From Paroedura picta (lineage: Eukaryota; Chordata; Lepidosauria; Squamata; Gekkonidae), in assembly GCF_049243985.1 (NCBI RefSeq), contig NC_135369.1:21292533-21356532 (forward strand): a DNA stretch of 64,000 nt, read 5' to 3'. Under the pieces are notes generated by a model, which was not told the DNA's origin, did not search any database, and saw only the letters and a program-made list of their open reading frames with translations. A program made the position numbers and the translations under genes. How positions within the stretch are numbered: position 1 is the stretch's first letter; every line of letters begins with the position of its first letter. This document shows, piece by piece, positions 1-12,400 of the stretch.

Positions 1-54
1 GCAGGGGTTGGACTAGATGACCCTGGAGGTCCCTTCCAACTCTGTGGGTCTATG
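1..54 (+). mobile_element. CR1-type LINE 3' end fragment
   Basis: The sequence GTTGGACTAGATGACCCTGG followed by CCCTTCCAACTCTGTGGG and TCTATG is the typical 3' end of amniote CR1 elements. The body lies left of the window or is missing. Confidence 0.8.
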
Positions 55-210
55 TGTAGTTTCCACACAGCCTTCAAGGGCCAGTCCACACAGAACCCAT
101 TGCAGTAATCTAATCTAGATATTACCAGGGGTTGCATCACAGTAACAAGATTTTTTTCTGCCCAGGATGTGCCGCTGCTTGCTCTCCTGCCAAAGATGGC
201 AAAAGGCACC

Positions 211-567
211 TTAGCTATTGCTGCTGCCTGTTTCTCTTAGGAAGCCTGTGTCCAGAAGCACCCCCAGGCTGTGAACTTGCTCCTTTATGGGGAATGCAGC
301 CCCATCTAGGACAGGGGTTAACCCATTACCGAAATCAAACCTCCCCTCCAAAAAGGCATCTCTGGGGCTTAGGTTTCTACTCCAAAACCACTTCAGAGTT
401 TCCACAGTCTTCCTGGGTTCTGTTGTCGGCATGAAATAGTGCTGGGTATCATCGTTATATGGGTGGCAGTTCAGCCCAAGTCTCCAAATGACCTCTCCCA
501 GTGGCTTTAAAAAGATTTTGAAAAGCATGGGGGATAAGGTGGAACTTTGGGGAACCTCAGAGGGCAA
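211..567 (-). mobile_element. Degraded non-LTR LINE reverse-transcriptase fragment
   Basis: The minus-strand frame reads SPMLFKIFLKPLGEVIWR, then CHPYNDDTQHYF and later KEQVHSLGVLLD. These match the palm region of non-LTR reverse transcriptases, with YNDD in place of the usual YADD, and the downstream SLGVLLD motif. It is a short internal piece of an old LINE, probably L2/CR1 group, in a DEDD intron. Confidence 0.7.
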
Positions 568-585
568 GAGACAGAGCAGTAGCGT

Positions 586-812
586 TGGACAGGATGGGCC
601 ACTGGGCCTGATCCAGTATGGCTTCTCAAGTCTGGGTCACTGATGCTGTGTATTGATGCAATAGTGGCAGGGCTTCTGGAGTTCTGGCCCTGCAAGTGGG
701 CCTCCTAAGGACACCTGGACTTGGGCCACTTTGTGACACAGAGTACTGGACTGGATGGGCCATCGGCCTGATCCAACATGGCTCCTCATACGTCTTCTGA
801 TGTTCTCATCTT
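586..812 (+). mobile_element. Two LINE 3'-end-like repeats beside the DEDD acceptor
   Basis: Two related pieces, at about 586-634 and 744-812, share GGATGGGCCA, GGCCTGATCCA and ATGGCT. This looks like the 3' tail of a CR1/L2-group LINE. The second ends only about 23 bases before the DEDD splice acceptor. Confidence 0.6.
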
Positions 813-835
813 GCCATCTGGTGTCTTCTTTCCAG

Positions 836-1212
836 ACATCCGCCTCCGAGTCCGAGCGGAGTATTGCCAGCATGAGACGGCCCTGGAGGGGAACGTCTTC
901 TCCAACAAGCAGGACCCTCTCGAGCGTCAGTTTGAGCGCTTCAGCCAGGCCAACACGATCTTGAAGTCCCGGGACCTGGGCTCGATCATCTGTGACATAA
1001 AGTTCTCAGAGCTCACTTACCTCGACGCCTTCTGGCGCGACTACATCAACGGCTCGCTGCTGGAGGCCCTGAAAGGCGTCTTTATCACGGACTCGCTCAA
1101 GCAAGCGGTGGGCCACGAAGCCATCAAGCTCCTGGTCAACGTGGACGAAGAGGATTACGAGGTGGGCCGCCAGAAACTCCTGAGGAACTTGATGCTCCAG
1201 ACGGCTCCTTGA
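836..1212 (+). CDS. DEDD: DEDD terminal coding exon (death effector domain-containing protein), 3' part only
   Basis: This is the last coding exon of DEDD, a death-effector-domain protein that in mammals moves between cytoplasm and nucleus and acts in apoptosis signalling and rRNA transcription control. The acceptor ends TTTCCAG at 835; the exon opens with the last two bases of a codon and runs about 125 codons to TGA at 1210-1212. It encodes the conserved C-terminal part that lacks the DED itself: RVRAEYCQHE, then SNKQDPLERQFERF, DLGSIICDIKFSEL and a final LLRNLMLQ. It is nearly identical to human DEDD as I recall it. The DED and nuclear-localisation exons must lie left of the window. The gene is tail to tail with NIT1, as in human 1q23.3. 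The related DEDD2 is less likely because the match to DEDD is almost residue for residue. Confidence 0.96.
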
Positions 1213-4200
1213 ACCCCACCCCACACCCCTTTTTTCTCATCTGCCGCCTCTTTGGAATGGAATTGAGAATCTTATTTCCTTAAAGAAAGGGGGGGAAGGA
1301 TATTCAAATCCTGAGCAACTGCAAGGCCTGCCCACATGGAAATCGATACAGCTGATTTCCTCCCTCCCTCTGGTTGGGAACCAAAATGGGAGGCAGGAAA
1401 AATTCTGAGAAGGTCGCCCTGAGCCGCTTTTTACGAGGTCTTTGGAAAGGGTCATTCCCTAGAGCCCAGGAGAAGAGCCTTGTTGGCTGCTGGCTGGAAG
1501 CTCCCCAAGGTCTATTGTCCTTCTTTATCACGTTCTCTCTTGTGCTGTCGACTTCTACTACTTAATTTTTGATTTTTTGTTTTGTTTTGTTGGTACAGTC
1601 TCCCAAAATTAGACTCCCCCCTTGCCGCACTTAGCTATGGCCCAGAAAGGTTTTAAATGGGTATAGCCTGACCCAGAAAAGGAGACTTCAACTTGTCTCT
1701 TTATATTTAAGGGGGGGGGAATTGAACCCAAATGTAGCTTGTTCTTGTGAGGGGAACATCTTATGCCAGTGTTTTCTTTCAAAGCTGTGAGTTTGGGGTG
1801 GGGGGCGTGCAGAGGAGGGAAGGAGTTTTGGTGTCTTGGACTACGAGAACCGGAAAGATGCTCTTAATTGAAACCAAATCTGTGTCCACCCACCTCCATG
1901 ATGTAGCATCGTCTTCGAGATGGCGGCGAGTCCTGTCGGTTGAATTTATGAACTGTTATGCAATTGAATTTTTTTTGGGAGGGGGGGGGAGGCGTTTCCT
2001 CTCCGGAAGGAAATGGCTTCTTTATGGAACGCACGAGGGTCCGTTGTGCAAGATGGCGAAGAGACCTCTTGACCTCAGCTCCCATCTACTTTGAAATCAG
2101 CTCTCCGTGGTGGTGGTGGCGGCAGTGGGGGTTTGTCCTAATTTCAGACGAGGATGTTGATTTGGGGTCTTGCTCCTGAAGCCCTCTTGAAACCCAGCTA
2201 GCAACACTAAAGTGAAACGGGCCTGAGGTGTTCTCCCTCCAGCCCCCCTCTGCCCCCTGCACCTAGCACTTACCCTTGACTAGGCATCCTGAGCGAGGAG
2301 AGCTGTCAGGCCCCTCTCTGATTCCACTGTGTGTGCCTTTCCCTCGACCGTTTTTGGTTAGAGGGAGCATCTGCCTCCAAAGATGACAGAGAAAGGAATG
2401 CTCCTCGGGATCTTCTTCCTCTCCCCTCCCTAGGAACCTCCCCCCCCCCCCCCCGGCCATCTCAGTTGCTTCCTGCCGCCAAAGGGCTGATGGGCTTCTG
2501 GGAGCAGGAGGAGGAAGGCAACTTTTGCCGATTGTGAATGGTCACATCAGCCCAAAGGCCCTGGGGGCAACAAACCCCAGTCTGGAAACCCCCACCGTTG
2601 CACCAGCTTGTCCCTTCCTTGCTCTTTTGTTCTCCACCCCTCCTCTGCTGGGACTCCTCATCCTATTTTTGGTCCTGGGATTGGCTCTCTGTGAAGGGGT
2701 TTGGGGGCAAGTCTTGTAGGAAGTCCACTTGGGATGGGAGGAAAAAAGGGGAAGAGACGGCTCTCGGTTTCCTGACTTCCGCTCCCGTCGGTGCTGCTGA
2801 GCATTCTGGCCGCTGCCTCCCGGGTTCCTTATATTTCACGATGTGTTTTTTTAAGAAGACGGTTGGAGCTTCCCAGGGAGGAGTGGGGGGAGCCCCTAGA
2901 TCAATATCCTCAGCAGACAGTTTCAGGCACGAGCAGGGAAAGGTAAAGGCAGGCGGTGTTCTGGGCAGGACAGGCGTGTCGAGGAAGTCAAAAGCCCCCG
3001 AGAGCTCCTGGGCCATCTGCACAAACGGTTTCGGGATCTGGGAGAGCTGAAGGGCACTTTTACATTTTGGCAGAACTGGTGTGTGGAGGTAACCCACGTC
3101 CCTGTCTAAAAATATACTTCTGTGTGTCTCCTTAGCACTTCATGTTGGTACAGTGAGAATCTTTTTCCTGCTCGATTCCAGGAGATCATTGCTTCGGGCT
3201 CCAGCTGCAGGGAAGGGGAGAAGTCAGCCCTTCAACGAAAATCACATGAAGCTGTGGGTGTGGGGAGGGAGCAAGGATGAGAATCCAAGTCTATCTTCAT
3301 ATGGGATGTGTTTTTTTTTTATTTTAAAGAAATCTTTGTTTCTGAATTGGCTTTCCTGTTTGTTGCCTGTGTGTCCTTGTGTTGGTTTCTTTGGGATCAC
3401 GTTAATCTGGAAGCAGCTGAAGTGACCTTTGGTTTGGGAGGCTCCCAGCGGAACTGCTCGGCTGTCTAAACCAGCCCTGAGCCCCAACATGCTCCCAGCA
3501 GGCTTGAAATAGCGGAGAGCCAGCCACCTCCAGCCATGGGTCAAAGCTTGGCCTTTGCCTGAGCGCCTGGTTCTCATCACATCCTCCAGGGCGTTTCAGC
3601 CAAGTGTGCAACAGTGCCTCCCTTCCCCTCATGTGCACATGCACAATTACCCCTGTCAGTTCTGGCACAAATGTATAAAAAAGAAATCCATGGCTTCCAG
3701 TATAACTGGTCATAATCCCAGTGTAGCTTTGTTTTCTCAAAATAACACACACACACCCTGAAAAAACTGCCTTTTATCACTGGTGGTCTGCATGGTGCTT
3801 GGCCAGTACTTTGGGGAGGGCTTCCCTGTGTCTGCAGAGCAGCTACCTCTGGTGTGTCATTGGTGAGTGACAGGGAGTGTGGTGGCTGCTGCCCTCTAGA
3901 GCAGAGGTAGTCAACCTGTGGTCCTCCAGATGTCCATGGACTACAATTCCCACGAGCCCCATGAGGCTCATGGGAATTGTAGTCCATGGACATCTGGAGG
4001 ACCACAGGTTGACTATCCCTGCTCTAGAAGACCCAGGGAAAGATCTGCTCAAGGCATTCTCCCCGCGGCTTTCCTGTCCTTGGCTTTTTTTGGGGGGGGG
4101 GAGTTACAGAGCCTCCTCCCTAACGTGCCCCCCTCCCCTTTCCAGTGCTGTATTTTGTAAACCAAAATCTGACCCTGGAAACAGTACCTTATAAGTTGGT

Positions 4201-4430
4201 TTTTATTTATTTATTTCAGCCCATATATGTATTTAGTAAAATATGTCCCAGTGATTACTAGAACAAGCGTAGAATTGTAGGGCCCACGAGAGGAGTAAGG
4301 GAGAAAGAAATAATAAACGCTGTGGATATTGGAATGCTGCTTGCTTGGGGTCCATAGTGGAGGCAGTTGAGGCCTTTCTAGGATGTAACCACCGTAGAAA
4401 ATGGAATGCTGAACTGGGGCACCAAATAAA
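1213..4430 (+). other. DEDD 3' UTR and downstream DNA
   Basis: No coding signal is visible for about 3.2 kb after the DEDD stop. The stretch is G/C-rich at first, with runs of G and C at about 1710, 1980 and 2443-2456, and becomes ordinary AT-richer DNA later. A palindromic hAT element lies at 3902-4021. The first AATAAA hexamers I see on this strand are at 4312-4317 and 4425-4430, so the transcript could end there, but an earlier non-canonical site cannot be excluded. Confidence 0.4.
3902..4021. mobile_element. Palindromic hAT-type MITE, family A
   Basis: A near-perfect palindrome of about 120 bp begins CAGAGGTAGTCAACCTG and ends CAGGTTGACTATCCCTG. Both arms contain the block TCCATGGACTACAATTCCCA. 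The flanks CTCTAGAG (3894-3901) and CTCTAGAA (4022-4029) are an 8-bp target duplication with one mismatch, as expected for hAT transposons. Confidence 0.85.
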
Positions 4431-4756
4431 AACCTTGGGCCAGCCATACCATTGTGGGTTACCAAGCCGAAAAGACTGGGAACCACTGGTCTAAAGGCCT
4501 TGAAGTTTCAACCAGTGACTGTCTTAAGCTGCTCTTGGTTTTTGAGATCTCTTCGGACACTGTCTTGAAACAATGTCTAGGACTGCAGCGTTAAGACCAA
4601 AGTGAGTTAGAGACACTTTCTTCCTTGTCTGTCCCACCTACCCCTACCTAGCCTTCTGCTACTTCTTACACTGTAAGCTCCTTAGGGCAGAGCCTTGTCA
4701 TTTTGTTCTTGGTAAAGCACTATGTGCATTTGGTGGTAGCAGGTAAGAGCAGGAAT

Positions 4757-5007
4757 CCAGTAGCACCTAAAAGATTAACAGAATTTGTGGCAGGGGATGA
4801 GCTTTCGTGAGTCACTGCTCACTTCTTCAGATACAGGCAGAATCCGAGTCCATCTGTCTTATATACTGGAAAGTGCTGAGTGACATTAGCAGGGAAATGG
4901 CACTCACATGCATCATCGGATTAGGTGTGATATGCACAGGAATAGTGGGCATGGAGAAATTGGCATAGGTACTGAGACAAGAAACCTAGTTCTCTGTTAA
5001 GTCCTGG
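4757..5007 (-). mobile_element. Penelope-type repeat with a hammerhead-like core
   Basis: On the minus strand CUGAAGA (4830-4824) is followed by a 5-bp hairpin GUGAG/CUCAC and then GAAA (4806-4803), the order of the hammerhead ribozyme core. The flanks carry the repeat found at 22.3 kb, with GTTAATCTTTTAGGTGCTAC in the minus sense. Further repeat sequence continues to about 5007 and seems to resume at about 5339 after a SINE insertion. Assignment to Penelope-like elements rests on the core and on recall of squamate repeats. Confidence 0.55.
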
Positions 5008-5009
5008 TA

Positions 5010-5338
5010 GAGACAGTTTGGTGTAGTGGTTAGGAGTGCGGATTTCTAATCTGGCGAGCCAAGTTCAATTCTGCACTCCCCCACATGCAGCCAGCTGGGT
5101 GACCTTAGCCTCACCAAGGCACTGTTAAAGCTGTTCTCACTGAGCAATATTCTGCCAAGAAAAGCAGAATATAAGAACCAACTCTTCTTCTTCAGTAATA
5201 TCAGGGCTCTCTCAGCCTCACCCACCTCACAGGGTGTCTGTTGTGGGGAGAGGAAAGGGAAGGCAACTGTAAGCCGCTTTGAGACTCCTTCAGGTAGGGA
5301 AAAGCGGCATATAAGAACCAACTCTTCTACTTCTTCCA
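5010..5338 (+). mobile_element. tRNA-derived SINE with doubled tail
   Basis: The head reads TTTGGTGTAGTGGTTAGGAG with a B-box-like AGTTCAATTC. The body and the tail ATAAGAACCAACTCTTCTTC follow, and the tail part is repeated once more. It appears inserted in the Penelope-type repeat to its left. Confidence 0.85.
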
Positions 5339-5742
5339 GATGCGTTTTCTTCATTCTCAGATGCAATTCATCAGTCTCTCTTGCTAATCTCCCCTTGATA
5401 GTACTGCATAAATAACATGTCTTGATTGCACATGACCAATGAAGGAGCCCAAGATGCTTAAAGGTGCCAAGCTGTGAGTTCCAGAGAGCAGAGGTGGGCC
5501 TTCAATGCTTTTCCCATGACTAACCAAAGAACAAATCCTGGAAAGAAAGTTATAAAGTTTGTGTAGGTTGCGGAATTTGGACTGCCTGGAGGCAGAACTG
5601 TACTTCTGTCCTGTGTCAAGTACTTTGAAGCAGAAACACCATTATTTTTTGCCAACCTCCCCCGCCCCAACCTGCCTTTTACCGAATTGGATTTTCAATC
5701 TGTCAAGGTCCGGCTTGTCCACTCAAGGCTGTGGTTCTCCAG

Positions 5743-5877
5743 CAGGGGTAGTCAACCTGTGGTCCTCCAATGTCCATGGACTACAATTCCCATGAGCCCC
5801 TGCCAGCATTTGCTGGCAGGGGCTCTTGGGAATTGTAGCCCATGAACATCTGGAGGACCACAGGTTGACTACCCCTG
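5743..5877. mobile_element. Palindromic hAT-type MITE, family A
   Basis: It begins CAGGGGTAGTCAACCTG and ends CAGGTTGACTACCCCTG, with a central CCAGCATTTGCTGG. The flanks TTCTCCAG and TTCTACAG form an 8-bp target duplication with one mismatch. It lies between the DEDD and NIT1 3' ends. Confidence 0.88.
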
Positions 5878-6438
5878 TTCTACAGGGTCTCAGGCAGGGG
5901 CCTTTCCCATCGTCTGCTCTCTACCTGTTCCTCTTAACGGGATACTGGAGAGTGAACCCAGAACATCCTGCTTGCCAAGCAGACGCTCTACCACCAAGGC
6001 ACGTCCTCTCCCCACCTGTTATAACCAGGGATTAGAAATGGAGACAGAAGGACGGACCGGGGTCCTGGAGGAAGGTAAAGTGGCAGTAAAGCTTTATTTA
6101 GGTGAAAAATGATGATCTGGAACCTACCGGAGTGCCAGAGGCCTAGAAGGAAATCTATGACCGAGATGACCTTCTCCGTCATGGCAGAATGCAGTGGGAA
6201 CAGACGCTGGGTTTCCTAGCGCAGGTGGGGTCTAGTGTTCTTAATCTGGCCCGTCTGGTGCTCAGTTTGTCAGTCCCATTTTGTACCCCTCTGGCAAGCA
6301 CCGCAGCTTTTTATTAGCACTCAAATCAACGGTAGATTAAGTCCTGGCTGGATCGAGGCCGCTCCTGTCCTCATAGTCACAATTCCGGAGGCCAGGCCAG
6401 CAGCAGCAGCAGCAGCTGAGAGTCCTTGGTGACCCTGC

Positions 6439-9400
6439 TCACGTCAAGGGGGCCACCCGGCCGTACAGGTCGGGCCTGCGGTGGGAGAAGACGGGTATCT
6501 CCTGCCGGATGCGGCGCAAGTAAGCCAGGTCAATTTCAGCGTAGCAGAGACCCGGTCCCTCTTGGCACTGGGCGATGACGCTGCCCCAGGGGTCCACGAT
6601 CATGGCGTGGCCATAGGAGGTGCGGTTCTGGTGGTTCCGGCCCGTCTGAGCGGCTGCTACAACGTAGCACTGGGTCTCGATGGCCCGAGCTCTTAGCAGC
6701 ACCTGGGGATGGTGAACAGTGAGGGGGGCCTGAGGGAACCTCACATGAGGGAACCTCACCTCCCCCCCTCCCTGCTTGGGTGCCACAGCTGCTTACCTCC
6801 CAGTGGGCAGAACCCGTGGTCACCGTGAAGGCAGATGGATAGGTCAGGATCTCCGCCCCTTCCTGGGCCAGAGCGAGCGACATCTCGGGAAAGCGTAGGT
6901 CGTAACAGATGGCCAGGCCAACCTAGAAAGAAGCAGGAAGAAGTGGGGGGGGGGATCTGGATCCCAGAGGGAAGGGGGTGCTTCGACTGAATGCAGCCAG
7001 GGAAGCGGGCTGGGGCCAGAGGCTGCTGCACCAGCATCACCACAGCTTTCTCGCAACAATGGTCCCCGGTTTTCTCTGAGAATAGGGATGTGATGGCTGT
7101 CTCTAAGTACCTGAGGGATGGCCACGTGGAAGGCAAGGAAAGGTTCCTGTTGGTAGCAGAGGACAGGACCTGCAGTCATGGGGCAGAACGGTAATGACTG
7201 GGGAAGGCACTGGCAAGGCCACCCTCTATTGAGACTGTCATGAAAACGTTGGAGGGCGTCACCCCAAGGGTCAGACATTACCCGGTGCTTGCACAGGGGA
7301 TACCTTTACCTTTAGAATGATAATGGCTAGATATTGGGGAAAAAGATTTACAGAGTAGTTCACCATCGGTTGCCTAAGTAGGTCGTGAGCTCCCCCTCAC
7401 CGGTGGTCTTCAAGCAGCATCTGAACAGATCAATATCGGGAATGGTTCAGGCTGATCCTGCATAGAGCAGGGGGGTAGACAGGGTGGCTGTAGGGCCTCT
7501 TCCAATGCCATGATTCTATAATGTGTTTGGCAGGCAGAAGCTCCCAAGACCAGTCTATGGCATTCCCAGCTGAAAAGGATCTCAGGTGATGTGGAAAGGC
7601 CTCCACCTGAGGCCTTGGGAGAGCTGCTAGCCAATCAAAGAGATGAAGGCAGCTCAGTCTCTGAAGTCCAAACGGAAAGACAGACCAGATGGCCTTTCAT
7701 TTAGAGCTTGGTTGTGGTGGTTAGGAGTGCAGACTTCTAATCTGGCGAGCTGGCTGGGTGACCTTGGGCTCACCACAGCACTGATAAAGCTGTTCTGACT
7801 GAGCAGGAATCTCAGGGCTCTCCAAGCCTCACCCACCTCACAGGGTGTCTGTTGTGGGGAGAAGAAAGGGAAGGCGATTGTAAGCCGCCTTGAGACTCCT
7901 TTGGATAGAGAAAAGCATATAAGAACCAACTTTTCAAATAATAAATTGTTTATAATCAGTCTTGGTTTTCTTTTTCTTTTTATTGAAAGCACCCTTGTAT
8001 AGAGGCCAAGCCAAAACAATATCTAGATAACTTTTGCCATTTTCAAGGATCAAGACTTTCCCTCTGGCTTTCCCCCAAAAATCTCAAATCCAACTTTTCT
8101 TTCGCAAAATGTCAGTTTTGGTATTGTATTCACAGTCAAACATCCAAATCAATGTAGTATTTTGTATAATTCGGCCAATGGCTCCTAAAGCTACCGGGGA
8201 CCCTGGTCAGTGTCATAGCGATCACTAAAAACGGCAAAAGCTATCTAGATACCGTTCTGGCTCGGCCCCTGTATAGTGGTACTTAAAAAAAAATGCAAGG
8301 AAACTGATAATAAACAATTTATTTGAAATGCCATCTGGTCAGCCTGTCTTTCAGTTTGAGCCAATCAGAGCAGACAAGAATGGCTTTGACAGAGGCTCCT
8401 GTTGGCAGGGATCGCATCCCACGCTCTTCCTGAGCTAGGAGGTGGTTAGTGGGACAGGCGGGCCGTCCACCACAGACCTCACCCTGCGCTCAGAACATCT
8501 GGGCGTGGAGCTGTAGATAAGACCCCTCTCCTGAGAGGAGGGCCAAGGCCAAGAGGACTGCAAACGTGGCCTTCCAAGGTCTCCCTGATCTTGGCAATCC
8601 AGATGCCTTTTGAAGTTTCTCGGCTCATGAGAGGTGGCTTCAGAGCCTCAAGCTCAATGATTTGGGGAAAGGGGCAGACATTCTCTGGCTAACGGCCCTT
8701 TCGAGGACGTCGCACGTACCTTTCCAGCGGGGGTGCTGATGGGTGGTACAACCTCCGAGCCTGGATTGGTAAAGGCGCTTTCCTTCATGGACACCCGTCC
8801 CTCCAGCTCCACGTCACAGAGGTGAGTCTTTCTGTAGGCCGCCACCAGGGTTCCTAAAGCCAGCCGAGGCAAGGGTCAGGGGGGTCAGTTTGCGGGCAGG
8901 GAAGCTTCGGGGGTACAAAAGGTGCTTCTTTAATGTGGACTGAGGGGCCACGCAACAGCCCTGTCGTACGGAAAGGCCCAGTACCGTCGGGAAAGATGGA
9001 GAAAGGAACGTCCTGGCCACTGTGCTTCTAGACAAAAGATCTGCTCATGTGTCAAAATCTCAGGAAAAGGGAAGGAGGGAATGTTTGAAGGGGGGATGGA
9101 GAAGATCCAGATACAACCAGAAGCCCTTGCCTTCTTGCCAGTCTTTCAATCGGCCAGTGGGAGACAGTGGCTAATGCAGAAGTTATGCAAGAGCTTCCCA
9201 GGGGTTATGCAGCCTTTCCCGGAAGTGCAGATGGCCACTGACATCACTAGACGTCACTGGAGCCTTGGAGCCTGGGAAACATTTCAGGGGTTCCGCCATG
9301 GTCAAAAAGTAGAAAAAGCCTTGGGTTAGACTAGGGCAGCCTTTCTCTGCTTTTTTTACTATTGAGAAACCCTTGAAACATTCTCCAGGCTTCGAGAAAC

Positions 9401-12400
9401 CCCAGAAGTGGTGCAATCAGGCAGAATATGGTTGGGAAGCAGAGCTGTGTACATGCCCACCTAAGCCCCTTCGCACCCCCTTCAGACCCATCATTGGCCA
9501 TTTTGGGAGAAGGGCAGATTGACATGACCATATACAATAATATCACCCAATAAATGTTTAAAAAAATATATTTATAATTAAGAGAGACAGGTGGGCCATA
9601 AATTGAAGTAAATAAATCACTATGCCTACTATGATCAGAGCTCTGTAGATCAGGGGTAGTGAACCTGTGGTCCTCCAGATGTTCATGGACTACAATTCCC
9701 ATTTGCTGGCAGGGGCTCATGGGAATTGTAGTCCATGGACATCTGGAGGACCACTGGTTGACTACTCCTGCTGTAGATCCTTAATGCCTGATATAGTTCT
9801 TTACTTATTTAACCCATTCATTCCTAGCCAGCCTTCCTCCCCAAAGGGGATCCAAAGTGGCTTACCTTCTTTGCTGCTCCCCCATTAAAGCCTCACAACA
9901 ACCGCCCTGTGAGGTAGGTTAAGCAGAGTGTGTGTGACGGGCCCTTGGTTGCCTAGTAACCCCCCTCGGAATGAGTTGGGATTTGAACCTGAATCTCCCA
10001 GTCTGACACTCTCAGCCTTACCTCGCAGACGGCTCCAAAGAGTCAGGGGCCTAATTGAGGCCATCCGAGGAAGGGAAGGAACTAGCCAAACACCCTTCCA
10101 CCATGCCTGGAGCCAACTCAGCCCAGCCGTACTCCTTAAGAAGTCCTGAGCGTTCCACAGTCATCCCTTTGGACTGATTTTTAACTTTCTCATCCCTGCA
10201 TTGAGACCCCTGATCTGTGCCTTCCACTGGTCCTGTCAGCACTCTCTCATCCCCACCTACCTTGCAGAGTGTCTGTTGTGGGGAGAGGAAAGGGAAGGTG
10301 AATGCAAGCCGCTTTGAGACTCCTTTGGGTAGAGGAAAACAGCATATAAGAACCAACTCTTCTTCTTCAGTAATATCAGGGCTCTCTCCGCCTCACCCAC
10401 CTCACAGGGTGTCTGTTGTGGAGAGAGGAAAGGGAAGGCGACTGTAAGCCACTTTGAGACTCCTTGGGGTAGAGAAAGGCAGCATATAAGAACCAACTCT
10501 TCTTCCTCTACTGCCAGTATTGGAAAAGTACCCCAGACCCAGTCCCCTAGGTACCCAGCAAAGGGGTGCATGTGTGCAACACTGGGAGAACACTGGAAGT
10601 TTAGAGAGGGAACACTGTCCCTACGCTCCGGAAATGTGGCTTTAAGAAGTCTTCACCAACTTCGGGAGAAAGGATCCAGTACCCAGGAAGCCGCCTCACC
10701 TTTGGGATCCAGGAGCAGGTGGCAGTTGTAGATTCGGTGCGTGCTCTCCCAGTCGCTGCCTCTCTCGTGGAAGCCTCCAAGGGACAACCAGACCCCACAT
10801 TCTCTGGCGGAGGAGACAGGAAACAGAAGACGCCATGGGGGGAAAAGATCTGAGCCTAGGCCGTCTCGCTGCACGCCTGCAGATGCGACCAAGGTATCGC
10901 TCTCCAGATGTCCACGGACTACATGCTGGCATGGCCTCATGGGAATTGTAGTCCACGGTCATCTGGAGAGCCACAGTTTGGCTGCCCCAGCCTTAGAGCA
11001 TGGGGTCCCTGACATTACAGTGCCTGTGAACACCTTTGGAATTCTGGTGGGCACAACTACAAAACGGCTGCCAGGGGAGGCAGGGCTGGCCACAGAAAGG
11101 TTGCCGCAGCATAACTCCAGTCGCACAGAGAAAATCTAAGTACTGTGGGGCCAGCTGCTGCCCCGGTAATGTTTAAAAGAATCTGCAGGACCAACAAAAT
11201 CCCCAATAGCCAATCCATAGTTAAAAAGGTAAAGGTATCCCCTGTGCAAGCACCGGGTCATGTCTGACCCTTGGGGTGACGCCCTCTAGCGTTTTCATGG
11301 CAGACTCAATACGGGGTGGTTTGCCAGTGCCTTCCCCAGTCATGGCCGTTTACCCCCCAGCAAGCTGGGTACTCATTTTACCGACCTCGGAAGGATGGAA
11401 GGCTGAGTTGGCTGCTGGGATTGAACTCCCAGCCTCATGGGCAGAGCTTTCAGACTGCATGTCTGCTACCTTACCACTCTGCGCCACAAGAGGCTCTTAA
11501 TCCATAGTTACTGCTGGGCAGAAGCCCCACCTGGCCCTGCGTACTTCCTAAAAACACTTTAGGGCATGCTATGGCACCCGTGGGCATCATCTTGGGGGCC
11601 CCTGCATTAGAGAATAGGAGAAACTCAATGGCTGAAGAGTCCCTGAGCACAAAATTTCTCGAGATGAGTCTACTCCTGGTAAGAACAGAAGGCTAGAAGA
11701 ACCCAAGGGATGGCCTAGATCCAGGCTGGATGCTTCCATTTCCTCCCCCCCTCCCCTTTGCCTTTCCAAAATACCACCTGGAATTCATTTTTTTTAGGGG
11801 GGGTCGTCCCCTAGGAACAGGATTTCCAGAGCCCTGTGCCTGGATATAACCACGTATTTCCTGTATCAAGGCTCTCACATAATGCCAGGGCCCTCTGCCT
11901 ACTCCTCACTGTTGGTGCAGATGGCTCCAGTACTGACCCCTGACGATTGGGGGGGGCATGAAAGGTGTAGACATTTCACTGCTTCCTCTAAGAATCTCCC
12001 TCGGGTGGAGATGGGCTATGCCTCTCAATGACCCTGCAATACTTATTTACATCCCACCTTTCACCCCTCCTGCCACTCTATTTACTTCCCAGCCTTATGA
12101 CACCCACAGAACGTATCCTAGATATGAGTCTCAGCATGTCTTTCCTCACTGGGGCACCCCACAAAGCCTACCTGGCGAGGTTAGCGTAATGCCGGATGAG
12201 ATTTCCTTCCAGGGGCTCTGCCAGACTGAGCGTCTCTTCCGTGTTGCTGCCAATGAAGTCGAAGGCTTCGGGGAGGAAGACGACGCAGGCGCCCCGCTGG
12301 GCAGCCTCCCGGATGAGGCGTGAGCAGCAGTCCAGGTTATGGTCTTTGCTGGGGGTGGAGGTGGCCTGGCAGACAGCGATGAGAGGCTTCAGGGTTCCGG

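Noticed and set aside
5743-5877. Hairpin as a microRNA precursor
   Set aside because: The same palindrome recurs many times with hAT-type ends and target duplications, so it is a MITE.
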